NCBI GenBank assembly: GCA_002238605.1
Contig: MPMR01000032.1
Coordinates: 1-44,548 of the forward strand
From: BD2-11 clade cluster bacterium bin43
Lineage (GTDB): Bacteria > Gemmatimonadota > Gemmatimonadetes > Longimicrobiales > Gaopeijiaceae
DNA length: 44,548 nt
Direction: 5' to 3'
Notes under the pieces: model-generated
The model's input: only the letters and a program-made list of their open reading frames with translations
The model's database searches: none
What the model was told of the DNA's origin: nothing
Shown here: one piece after another, positions 11,123 to 19,062 of the stretch
Position numbering within the stretch: the first letter of the stretch is position 1
Layout: each line of letters starts with the position of its first letter
Position numbers and translations under genes: made by a program

Positions 11123-11797
11123 ATGAAGGTTCGCATCGCCCCATCCATTCTGGCGTCCGACTTCGGGCGGCTGGCCGAGCAGGTGGTGGAAGCCGAGGAG
11201 GCCGGCGTCGACTGGATCCACGTCGACGTGATGGACGGCCATTTCGTCCCCAACATCACCATCGGTCCGGCGATCACGGAGGCAGTGCGGCGGGCGACCC
11301 CGCTGCCCGTTGACGTGCACCTCATGATCGAGGCGCCAGACCGCTACATCCAGGCGTTCGCCGACGCCGGGGCGGATTACCTGACGGTGCACCAGGAGGC
11401 CTGTCCTCACCTGCATCGGACGATCCAGCGCATCCGCGCGGCGGGGGTGCGCCCGGGGGTGGCGCTCAACCCGGCCACCCCGGTGGACGCGGCGGCGCCC
11501 ATCCTTCCCGATATCGACCTGCTGCTGGTGATGTCCGTGAACCCGGGATTCGGGGGACAGGCCTTCATCCCCTCCGCGCTCGCCGCGCTGGCGCGGGCGC
11601 GCAAACTGCTGAACGCCTGCGGGGGAGAGGACACGGCGCTCGAGGTCGATGGCGGGATCGACGCCACGACGGCCCCCGGTGTCGCCCGCGCGGGCGCGGA
11701 CGTGCTCGTCGCCGGCTCGGCCATCTACGGGCATCCGCAGGGGGTGGCTGCCGGGGTCTCCGCGATCCGGAACGCCGTGGAAACCCCGCGCGGCTGA
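11123..11797 (+). CDS. rpe: ribulose-phosphate 3-epimerase
   Basis: A 224-residue TIM barrel that interconverts ribulose-5-phosphate and xylulose-5-phosphate. Motifs are APSILASDFGRL at the N-terminus, HVDVMDGHFVPN (metal ligands), VDVHLMI, VMSVNPGFGGQ and the C-terminal LEVDGGI. A strong ribosome-binding site (GAGGAGGC) lies upstream of the ATG. With rpiA and the aldolase it supplies pentose phosphates and erythrose-4-phosphate precursors. Confidence 0.96.
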   Translation: MKVRIAPSILASDFGRLAEQVVEAEEAGVDWIHVDVMDGHFVPNITIGPAITEAVRRATPLPVDVHLMIEAPDRYIQAFADAGADYLTVHQEACPHLHRTIQRIRAAGVRPGVALNPATPVDAAAPILPDIDLLLVMSVNPGFGGQAFIPSALAALARARKLLNACGGEDTALEVDGGIDATTAPGVARAGADVLVAGSAIYGHPQGVAAGVSAIRNAVETPRG

Positions 11798-11813
11798 TGC
11801 CGTAGCCACGATC

Positions 11814-13187
11814 ATGGCCATCTTCCGGCGCACCCATCGTCTGCCGCATCCGCCCGCGGAGGTGTTCGCGTGGCACATGCGCCCGGGCGCCCTGGAGCGT
11901 CTGCTTCCTCCGTGGGAGAATGTGCGCGTGGTGGCGCGCGAGGGCGGTATCGCCGATGGCGGCACGGTCACGGTACGGGCGGGACCCGGGCCGCTGAAGG
12001 TTGCCTGGACGGTCCGCCATACGGCGTACGAGGAGGATGTCCTGTTTCGGGACGAGCAGGTGCGCGGGCCCTTCGGCCACTGGGTGCACACGCATCGCTT
12101 CTCATCGGACGGCGAGAGCGGGAGCCGGGTAGAGGACGAGATCGACTGGGGTCCGCCGCTCAACGTGGACGCGACGCCGTTCGTGCGGAGGATCGAGCGC
12201 ATCTTCGATCGGGGCTTTGCCTTCCGGCATCAACGGCTGGCCAACGACCTCGCCCTGCACAGGCGCTATCGGCAGCGGCGGCCGCTCACCGTGGCCATCA
12301 GCGGAAGCTCGGGCTTTCTGGGGCGCAACCTGCGGCACTTCCTCACCACCGGCGGGCATCGCGTGCTGCGCCTGGTGCGCTCACGGAACAAGGCCGGCGA
12401 CGGCGCCGTGTACTGGAATCCCGCGCAGGGGAAGGTGGATCACGACGGGCTCCAGGGCGTGGACGCGATCGTGCACCTTGCGGGCGAGCCCCTGGTCGGC
12501 GCGCGCTGGACGGCGGCGAAGAAGCGGGAGATCCTGCGGTCGCGCAGGAACGGCACCGAGTGGATCGCCCACACCGCGGCTCGTCTTTCGCCGCCTCCGC
12601 GGGTCCTCGTGTGCGCCTCCGCGGTGGGATTCTACGGCAATCGCGGCGACGAGAAGCTGACCGAAGAGAGCCGGCCGGGCCGGGGCTTTCTGGCCGAAGT
12701 GTGCAAGGCCTGGGAACTCGCCGCGGCACCAGCGCGCCGCGCGGGGATCCGGGTCGTGCATCTGCGGCAGGGGGTGGCGCTGTCTCCGGATGGCGGCGCG
12801 CTCCAGTTGATGCTGCCTGCCTTTCGGGCCGGGGCGGGAGGTCGGTTGGGCAGCGGGCGGCAGTACTTCCCGTGGATCGGCCTGGACGATACGCTCGGGC
12901 TCATCCTGCACGCGATCGTCACCCCGCAGGTTCGCGGAGCCGTCAACGTTACGGCTCCATTGCCGGTCACCAACGCCACCTTCGCGAGCGCGCTGGGCCG
13001 AGTGCTCCGGCGGCCGACCCTCCTGGCGGTACCGTCGTTGGCGGTGTACGCCCTGATGGGCGAGATGGGCCGGACCGTGCTCCTGGGCGGGCAGCGCGCC
13101 CTCCCGGCAAAGGCGGAACGCACGGGATACGAGTTCCTGCACCCGTCCATCGAGGAGGCACTGCGGTTCGGGCTGGGGGTGGCATAG
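11814..13187 (+). CDS. SRPBCC domain fused to TIGR01777-type epimerase
   Basis: The 457-residue protein has two parts. Residues 1-150 form an SRPBCC ligand-binding domain (FRRTHRLPHPPAEVFAWH, then 'PFGHWVHTHRF'), and residues ~155-457 form an extended-SDR Rossmann domain of the YfcH/TIGR01777 type, starting TVAISGSSGFLGRNL and containing CASAVGFYGNRGDE with the family's Ser and Tyr. The C-terminal DUF1731-like piece ('VPSLAVYALMGEMGRTVLLGG') is present. The fusion is common in several phyla; the substrate is unknown, and the old label 'cell division inhibitor SulA-like' has no support here. It starts 16 bases after rpe and may be in its transcript. Confidence 0.88.
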   Translation: MAIFRRTHRLPHPPAEVFAWHMRPGALERLLPPWENVRVVAREGGIADGGTVTVRAGPGPLKVAWTVRHTAYEEDVLFRDEQVRGPFGHWVHTHRFSSDGESGSRVEDEIDWGPPLNVDATPFVRRIERIFDRGFAFRHQRLANDLALHRRYRQRRPLTVAISGSSGFLGRNLRHFLTTGGHRVLRLVRSRNKAGDGAVYWNPAQGKVDHDGLQGVDAIVHLAGEPLVGARWTAAKKREILRSRRNGTEWIAHTAARLSPPPRVLVCASAVGFYGNRGDEKLTEESRPGRGFLAEVCKAWELAAAPARRAGIRVVHLRQGVALSPDGGALQLMLPAFRAGAGGRLGSGRQYFPWIGLDDTLGLILHAIVTPQVRGAVNVTAPLPVTNATFASALGRVLRRPTLLAVPSLAVYALMGEMGRTVLLGGQRALPAKAERTGYEFLHPSIEEALRFGLGVA

Positions 13188-13261
13188 GCCGCGGAGTTCT
13201 GGCGGTCCCGCCGATTTCCGGGTTATCGTCCCCCTGCGGATTCCTCGAGCTGGAGCGTGCC

Positions 13262-15316
13262 ATGCAGCGGCTGACCGTCCTCGCGGTTTTGACCTTCCTG
13301 TCGACGTTCGCGTACGCGCCCGAGCGCGCATCCGCCCAAGCCGGCGCCGCGAGCGTCGTGCGGCTCGAGGCATCGCCGCCGTCGGTCGTCGTCATGACGG
13401 GTGAGGAAGTCCCGTTCGAGGTGCGCGCTCTCGACGCCCAGGGCCGCGTGGTGGCGGACGCCCAGGTGCGTACGGTGGCGCCCCGGGCTGCGGCGACCGT
13501 GCGCGGGGGCACGGTCCGCGGACGGACGATGGGCGAATACGAGATCGTGGCGACGCTGCTGACGCCGCCCGGATACGAAGGAACGCCGCCCAGCCTGCGC
13601 GTTCCGCTCACCGTGCTTGCTCCCGAGGTCGCCACTGTGGAGGTCACCGCCGAGCCGGGCCGCCTCTACCGGGGGACCACCCTCCGGCATACCGCTACCG
13701 CGCGCCACGTGGACGGATCGGTGCGGCCGGGCCCGGCCGTGTCGTGGTCCAGTTCCGATCCGTCCGTTGCCACCGTCGACCGTTTCGGCTACGTGACCGC
13801 CACCGGTACGGGTGCGGTCACCATCCGGGCCGACGTGGAGGGGACGGCCGGCACGGCCGCCTACGAGGTGGCCCCGTTCCCCGCGGTCTCGCTGGACATC
13901 ACCGGGCTGGCCGACGAGGTGCGCACCGGTGACGTGCAGCAACTCAGCGCGGTAGCGCGCGACGCGGCCGGCGAAGTGGTCGCCGACGTGCCCGTCACCT
14001 GGACCCACACGGCCGTGCCCGACGCGGACATGATCGCGCCCAGCGCGCCCGGCCAGATCGCGCGCGGCCGCTTCGTCGCCGACGTGCCGGGCGTGTACAC
14101 GATCGTGGCCAACGCGGGTCCGCTGTCGGCGCGCGCGACCCTCCAGGCGGTCGTCCGTGACGCGGTGCGCGAGCTCACGCTGGTGGGAACCGGGAGCACC
14201 GCCACGGTGCGCACCACGGACTTCTGGGTGTTCGAGGGGCTCGACGGCCGCGACTACGCGCTGACGGGCGCCAAGATGTCGGACGGGTACGCCTACGCGT
14301 GGGATGTCACCGACCCGGGCAACATCTTCAAGACCGACTCCCTCCAGGTGGACGCCCGCGCCGTCAACGACGTCAAGGTCTCCCCCGACGCCCGCTACGC
14401 CACCCTCACCCGCGAAGGCGCCTCCAACCGGCGCAACGGGGTGGTCTTCCTCGACCTGGCCGACCCGGCCCACCCCGTGATCGCCTCCGAGGTGGTCGGG
14501 GGGCTCACGGGCGGGGTCCACAACGCCTTCCCCGACGACGACTACGCCTACGTGCTCGCAGCCGGCGACAAGTACGTCATCATCGATGTCGCCGACATCT
14601 ACAACCCGCGCGTGGTCGGCGAGTACAACCATCCCGACAGCCGCCTCCACGACGTCTGGGTGCTCGACGGCATCGCCTACTCGGCCGAGTGGGAGAAGGG
14701 CATGGTGGCCGTGGACGTTGGCAACGGGCGCTGGGGGGGCACCCCGGAAAACCCGGTGCTCATCTCGGAACTGGCGGTGCCGACCGGCACGACCCACGCG
14801 ATCTTCCCCTACCGGTCGCAATCCAGCGACCGGTTCTACGTGTTCGTCGGGGACGAGAACATGCAGAGGAGGGGACTCGCCAACGCGGGCCCCCGGGGCG
14901 GCGGAACGTACCAGCTGCCGTATGACCCCGAGACCGGGATGAACGGGATACCGCTCGCGACCCAGGGCTACATCCAGGTGATCGATTTCACCGATCCCGA
15001 CAATCCGGAGATGGTCGCCCGCTACGAGGTCAGCGAGTACGGCACTCACAACATCTGGGTGGAGGACGACATCCTCTACCAGGCGTACTACGAGGGCGGC
15101 CTGCGCGTGGTCGACGTTTCCGGCGAACTGATGGGCAACCTGTACACCCAGGGCCGCGAAATCGCCGTGCACAAGTCCACGGACGTGAACGGCTGGGTGC
15201 CCAACTCGACCATGGTGTGGAGCGCGATGCCCTTCAAGGGCCACGTGTTCTTCTCGGACACCAATTCCGGGCTCTGGTCGGTGAAGGTGGAGCCGCCGGA
15301 TCGGCCGGTGTCGTAG
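13262..15316 (+). CDS. secreted Ig-like (BIG2) and LVIVD-repeat protein
   Basis: A 684-residue exported protein of unknown function. A signal peptide (MQRLTVLAVLTFLSTFAYA) is followed by two or three Ig-like modules (residues ~25-300); the second has the BIG2 signature VSWSSSDPSVATVD and 'GYVTATGTGAVTI'. The C-terminal 380 residues are a beta-propeller built of LVIVD repeats, recognisable from 'YAYAWDVTDPGNIF', 'VFLDLADPAHPV', 'VIIDVADIYNPRVVGEY' and 'IQVIDFTDPDNPEMVARYE'. Such proteins are frequent in Gemmatimonadota-like genomes. It probably acts at the cell surface or in the periplasm. GGAG lies ahead of the ATG. The next gene overlaps its 3' end. Confidence 0.8.
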   Translation: MQRLTVLAVLTFLSTFAYAPERASAQAGAASVVRLEASPPSVVVMTGEEVPFEVRALDAQGRVVADAQVRTVAPRAAATVRGGTVRGRTMGEYEIVATLLTPPGYEGTPPSLRVPLTVLAPEVATVEVTAEPGRLYRGTTLRHTATARHVDGSVRPGPAVSWSSSDPSVATVDRFGYVTATGTGAVTIRADVEGTAGTAAYEVAPFPAVSLDITGLADEVRTGDVQQLSAVARDAAGEVVADVPVTWTHTAVPDADMIAPSAPGQIARGRFVADVPGVYTIVANAGPLSARATLQAVVRDAVRELTLVGTGSTATVRTTDFWVFEGLDGRDYALTGAKMSDGYAYAWDVTDPGNIFKTDSLQVDARAVNDVKVSPDARYATLTREGASNRRNGVVFLDLADPAHPVIASEVVGGLTGGVHNAFPDDDYAYVLAAGDKYVIIDVADIYNPRVVGEYNHPDSRLHDVWVLDGIAYSAEWEKGMVAVDVGNGRWGGTPENPVLISELAVPTGTTHAIFPYRSQSSDRFYVFVGDENMQRRGLANAGPRGGGTYQLPYDPETGMNGIPLATQGYIQVIDFTDPDNPEMVARYEVSEYGTHNIWVEDDILYQAYYEGGLRVVDVSGELMGNLYTQGREIAVHKSTDVNGWVPNSTMVWSAMPFKGHVFFSDTNSGLWSVKVEPPDRPVS

Positions 15317-16980
15317 GCGACGACATCCTCGAGGCCGTCGTCATCGGCGGCGGGCCCGCCGGCTCGGCGACAGCCCGCCTGCTCGCGCTGTGGGGGCATT
15401 CCGTCGTTCTGCTCACGCGGCCTCCGACCGGCCATCCCGCTCTCGCGGAGTCCGTTCCTCCCAGCGCGCGCAAGCTCTTCACCCTCCTGGGCGTCGCGCA
15501 GAAGATCGACGAGGCGGGCTTCTTCGCGGCCCGCGGCAATCTCGTCCGATGGGCCGACGCCCCGCTCCGGCGCGCCGACTTTGCGCCCGGGACTGTGGGC
15601 CATCACGTGCTGCGCGACGCCTTCGATGCCCTGCTGTTGGACCTCGCGGAAGAAGCCGGAGCCGAGGTGCGACGGGACGCGAGGGTGCGGCGGGTAGTGC
15701 GCGCGGGCGCTGCCGGAGATGGAGGGGATCCGCGCCAGCGTGTCGAGTACGAGGACGCCCGCGGCGCCGGGGCCACCCTCCGAAGTCGCTTCGTCCTGGA
15801 CTGCTCCGGCCGCTCGGGGGTGATCGCCAACCCGGAGCTGCGCGTCCACGACCAGTCGAACGCCACCGTCGCCCTGGCCGGCATTTGGCGCTCGAACGCG
15901 GACGCGCCCCCCGCAGAGCCCTACACCCTGGTGGAGAGCTACCGTGACGGCTGGGCCTGGTCGATGCCGGTATCGGACACGCGCCGCTACCTGACCATGA
16001 TGATCGACCCCCGCCGGACGCGGCTGCTCAGGGGGAAGGGTCGCCGCCGCCTCTACCTGGCCGAGCTGGAAAAGACCCGGGAGGTGCGCCGCCTGGTGGC
16101 CGATGCCCATCTGGCCAGCGACATCAGCGGGCACACTGCCTCCCAGTACACCGCGTCACAGTTCGCCGGAGACGGGCTCCTCCTTGTCGGAGACGCCGGC
16201 AGCTTCATCGATCCGCTCGCGTCGGTCGGGGTCAAGAAGGCGCTCGCTTCCGCCTGGCTCGCGGCGGTTACCGTCCACACCTGCATTTCGACGCCCGACA
16301 TGCACGACGTGGCGCTCGAGTTCTTCGAGAGTCGCGAACGGGAGACCTGGCTCGCCCATCGGCGCCACACCGCCCGGTACTACCGCGAGGCCGCTGCGGC
16401 CCACGGCCACGGCTTCTGGAGCGCACGCGCAGAGGCCGCTGGCGGCATCCCTGCGCCCGCGCCGTCGGCGCAACTCACCCGCGCGTCCGGCGCTTCCGCC
16501 TCACACGTCCCGGCCGCCGGCGAGTCCGCGTCGACGGATCCGGGGCATGCTCCCGCTCTGGATCCGGCTCACACCCCAGCCCTCGACCTGTCCGCTGAAG
16601 TCCACATCCCGGTTCCGACCGAACCCGACATTGCCGCCCTGCGCCGGGATCCCGACGTCCTTCAGGCCTTCAGCGACCTTCGCGCCGCCCCTGCGATCCG
16701 CCTGCGCCCCGCCGCCGGCCTGCGTCGCCTGCAGCTTCCAGCCGTGCGCGGCCGACGGATCGTCCTCGACGAGCACCTCGCCTCGCCCGCGCTCCCCGAC
16801 GGCGTGCGCTTCCTTCGCGACATCGATCTCCCGCCGCTCGTTGCCATGGCCGGCCGGCACGACCAGGTCCCCGACCTGTACCAGGCCTATCTGGACCGCG
16901 TCGCCACCGTCTCCCTGCCGGACTTCCTCGGCGCCCTCTCCGTCCTCCTCGGCAAGGGGATGCTGAAGAACGATCTGTAG
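15217..16980 (+). CDS. qhpG: FAD-dependent monooxygenase, probable QhpG
   Basis: A flavoprotein with the dinucleotide-binding motif VVIGGGPAGSATARLL near the N-terminus and the second FAD motif LLLVGDAGSFIDP around residue 330, in the arrangement of FAD monooxygenases related to tryptophan halogenases. In Paracoccus, QhpG hydroxylates the tryptophan of the amine dehydrogenase gamma subunit on the way to the CTQ cofactor; with the qhp genes 2 kb downstream, that is the best reading. After a Pro/Ala-rich linker the last ~110 residues look like a small helical, winged-helix-like domain that could bind the gamma subunit. Start is uncertain: the only canonical in-frame start before the Rossmann motif is GTG 15217, which overlaps the preceding gene by 100 bases; CTG 15274 is an alternative. 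Confidence 0.62.
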   Translation: MERDALQGPRVLLGHQFRALVGEGGAAGSAGVVGDDILEAVVIGGGPAGSATARLLALWGHSVVLLTRPPTGHPALAESVPPSARKLFTLLGVAQKIDEAGFFAARGNLVRWADAPLRRADFAPGTVGHHVLRDAFDALLLDLAEEAGAEVRRDARVRRVVRAGAAGDGGDPRQRVEYEDARGAGATLRSRFVLDCSGRSGVIANPELRVHDQSNATVALAGIWRSNADAPPAEPYTLVESYRDGWAWSMPVSDTRRYLTMMIDPRRTRLLRGKGRRRLYLAELEKTREVRRLVADAHLASDISGHTASQYTASQFAGDGLLLVGDAGSFIDPLASVGVKKALASAWLAAVTVHTCISTPDMHDVALEFFESRERETWLAHRRHTARYYREAAAAHGHGFWSARAEAAGGIPAPAPSAQLTRASGASASHVPAAGESASTDPGHAPALDPAHTPALDLSAEVHIPVPTEPDIAALRRDPDVLQAFSDLRAAPAIRLRPAAGLRRLQLPAVRGRRIVLDEHLASPALPDGVRFLRDIDLPPLVAMAGRHDQVPDLYQAYLDRVATVSLPDFLGALSVLLGKGMLKNDL

Positions 16981-17100
16981 GCGGACCGGTACTCCCGCGG
17001 GGAGATTGCGCGGATGGCCGGATGCCGGACCTCTTGCAGATCAACGTTGTCCCAATGGAAGATCAGAGTGACGGGTGTCTCCAACCGGGGGAAGTCGGCG

Positions 17101-18135
17101 ATGATGATTCCAGCACGGGTCGGGTTCCTCATCCCGGGGGGCATGCTGGGCGTCCTTGCGCTGCTCGGCTGCGTGCGGCAGACGCATGCGCAGGAGCCGG
17201 AGCCGGGCACCGTCTTCCGGGATTGCGACGCGTGTCCCGAGATGGTCGTGGTGCCGCCGGGGGATTTCATGATGGGGTCTCCAAGGGCGGCGCGGGGCTG
17301 GTACACCGACGAGGGCCCGCGGCACGAGGCGACGATCGGATATTCTCTCGGGGTGGGAGTCTACGAGGTGACCTTCGCCGAATGGGATGCCTGCGTCAGC
17401 ACCCGGGGCTGCATGGGCCACCGGCCGGATGACGGCGGACTGGGCCGCAAAAGGCAGCCGGTGATCAACGTCAGCTGGGAGGACGCGCGGATCTACCTCC
17501 GATGGCTGTCGGAGGAGACCGGCGAGAGCTACCGCTTGCTGAGCGAGGCGGAGTGGGAATACGTCGCGCGCGCTGGGACGGAATCGGCCTGGTACTGGGG
17601 GGAGGACTCGTCGGACCAATGCCGTCACGCCAACGGATTCGACCGGGAACTGACCGAGCAGCTCGAGGCCGAAGACGTCAGGATCAGAGTCCGGCCCGCC
17701 TCCTGTTCCGACGGCTACGAGGGGGCGGCTCCGGTGGGATCGTTCGTGCCGAACGGTTTTGGACTCCACGACGTCTCGGGCAACGTCTGGGAGTGGACGG
17801 ACGACTGCTGGAACGAGAGCTACGCGGGCGCCCCGGCCGACGGAAGGGCCTGGACGGACGGCTATTGCGTCCCGCGAGTGGTGCGCGGCGGCTCCTGGAA
17901 CAACCCTCCCGGGCTCCTGCGCTCGGCCTTCCGCGACGGGATAGGATCGCGGGTTCAATATCGGCTTCCGCGTTGCCCGGACGATGAACTGAACTCCCTG
18001 AAGTTCACAGATCGTACCTGCGGAAGCGGCCCCGTCCCGGACGACGTCAGGCGGGATCCGCCGGTTCACCCGTGTAGAACGCGATGGTCCGCCTGGCCGC
18101 GGCCCGCGCCGCAGCGGGATTTGATTCGGCCTTGA
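17101..18135 (+). CDS. SUMF1-domain exported protein with C-terminal frameshift
   Basis: An N-terminal signal (GVLALLGCVRQTHAQ, with a possible lipobox at LLGC) leads into a SUMF1/formylglycine-generating-enzyme fold. Family motifs are MVVVPPGDFMMGSP, GVYEVTFAEWDAC, YRLLSEAEWEYVARAGT, GLHDVSGNVWEWTDDCW and VVRGGSWNN. The two catalytic cysteines of true FGE near the C-terminus are absent ('LLRSAFRDGIG'), so it is not expected to make formylglycine. After 17956 the frame loses similarity, but the +1 frame reads NIGFRVARTMN and stops at 17992, which is the normal family ending. One base therefore seems inserted, by mutation or assembly error, and the remaining residues to 18135 are spurious. A GGGGGAAG ribosome-binding site precedes ATG 17101. 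Confidence 0.75.
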   Translation: MMIPARVGFLIPGGMLGVLALLGCVRQTHAQEPEPGTVFRDCDACPEMVVVPPGDFMMGSPRAARGWYTDEGPRHEATIGYSLGVGVYEVTFAEWDACVSTRGCMGHRPDDGGLGRKRQPVINVSWEDARIYLRWLSEETGESYRLLSEAEWEYVARAGTESAWYWGEDSSDQCRHANGFDRELTEQLEAEDVRIRVRPASCSDGYEGAAPVGSFVPNGFGLHDVSGNVWEWTDDCWNESYAGAPADGRAWTDGYCVPRVVRGGSWNNPPGLLRSAFRDGIGSRVQYRLPRCPDDELNSLKFTDRTCGSGPVPDDVRRDPPVHPCRTRWSAWPRPAPQRDLIRP

Positions 18136-18688
18136 TCGCCGCCTGCCCCCATCCTTCACCGCTTTCCCGGATGAACGCCTTGCCGTCCCGCGACGTCGCA
18201 AAGGCCACCTCATCCGGTTTCGGCGCGTCCGGGTCCGCGAGGTGGAACGCCAGCCCCAGCAGACCCAACTCCCACCCCACGCCCGTAGCCCCCGGCCCGT
18301 ACTGGCTCCAGTGTTCCGACAACCCCTGCGTATGCGTCAGCGCAAGCCGCGCGTGGCCGGGTCCGTCTTGCGAGAAGCGCACCTCCACCCAGCTCACGTC
18401 CCCGCCGAACTCCCATGTGAGCGCGAGATGCCACGGGTGCCCGCAGGCCGTGATCACACCACCCGCGTTGCCCTCAAGCTGATAGCGGCCGCCGGGTCGG
18501 AGTTCACCGCTGACGGGCAGGAACCACCGGGGCAGGCGCTCGCTGTTGGTGACGGCGTCCCACAGGTCCTCGAGCGTCGTCGCGTAACGGCAGGAGAGGA
18601 TGACCGCGCGGGCGGGCTGTCCATCACGCTCCAGCACCGACACCGAGCGCTCCGTGGCGCCCAGGTGGTCTTCGACGTCGAAGTTCAT
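18047..18688 (-). CDS. SRPBCC (AHSA1-type) domain protein
   Basis: A 213-residue cytoplasmic protein with the START-like fold of AHSA1: RYATTLEDLWDAVTNSERLPRWFLPVSG begins the domain with the usual 'Leu-Trp-Asp-Ala-Val-Thr' helix, 'LRPGGRYQLEGNAGG' follows and 'WHLALTWEFGGD' continues the sheet. Function of such proteins is unknown. Its ATG overlaps the stop of the upstream ribbon-helix-helix gene by four bases (ATGA), so the two are coupled. Its 3' end overlaps the spurious end of the SUMF1 gene on the other strand. Confidence 0.82.
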   Translation of the reverse strand: MNFDVEDHLGATERSVSVLERDGQPARAVILSCRYATTLEDLWDAVTNSERLPRWFLPVSGELRPGGRYQLEGNAGGVITACGHPWHLALTWEFGGDVSWVEVRFSQDGPGHARLALTHTQGLSEHWSQYGPGATGVGWELGLLGLAFHLADPDAPKPDEVAFATSRDGKAFIRESGEGWGQAAIKAESNPAAARAAARRTIAFYTGEPADPA

Positions 18689-18954
18689 GCCTTTCTCCTC
18701 TGGCTCTGGTCAGCCTCGTTCTCGGCTCGGTGAAGCCTGGTTTCGCGCACCGCGATCGCCATCGCCGCCTCATCACTCAAGCCGGAGGTCGAACGCCCGG
18801 GAGCGACGATTTCGCGTACGGTTTCGGAAGGGAGGATACCCCTGAATTCGAGGCTTTGCTCGATGATCTCGCCCATTGAGCGTCCCTGCCGAGCCGCAAC
18901 GTCCTTCAGGGCGCGGTGCGCCCGGCTGGTCAATGTGATCGTAAGGCGTGGCAT
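18685..18954 (-). CDS. ribbon-helix-helix (Arc/CopG-type) DNA-binding protein
   Basis: A short 89-residue product: MPRLTITLTSRAHRALKDVA is a typical N-terminal beta-strand followed by the first helix of an Arc/CopG repressor, and RQGRSMGEIIEQSLEF the second helix. The remaining residues have no recognised domain. The long open frame upstream on this strand is a shadow of qhpA; the real start is ATG 18954, 108 bases from the divergent qhpA start. The gene overlaps the next one by four bases. It could autoregulate this pair or act on the qhp promoter; a toxin-antitoxin role is less likely because the partner is SRPBCC and not a nuclease or a RelE-type toxin. Confidence 0.72.
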   Translation of the reverse strand: MPRLTITLTSRAHRALKDVAARQGRSMGEIIEQSLEFRGILPSETVREIVAPGRSTSGLSDEAAMAIAVRETRLHRAENEADQSQRRKA

Positions 18955-18979
18955 GGCATGTCCGGTCGAATCTCCCTGT

Positions 18980-19008
18980 TTGTCTCCCTTCCCCGCAGGC
19001 GATATCAT
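18980..19008 (+). promoter_or_regulatory. candidate sigma70-type promoter of the qhp operon
   Basis: TTGTCT at 18980-18985 and TATCAT at 19003-19008 are separated by 17 bases, a good match to a housekeeping promoter. Transcription would start near 19015 and leave a 48-base leader before the qhpA ATG. The site lies in the 108-base region shared with the divergent ribbon-helix-helix gene, so a regulator bound here could control both sides. Confidence 0.5.
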
Positions 19009-19062
19009 CCCTATGCCGCATACACCGGTAAACAAGAGTTTCTCCAACTTCCGGGTCCCCGC

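Noticed and set aside
17101-17992. Functional formylglycine-generating enzyme
   Set aside because: The conserved C-terminal cysteines are absent and no sulfatase is adjacent.
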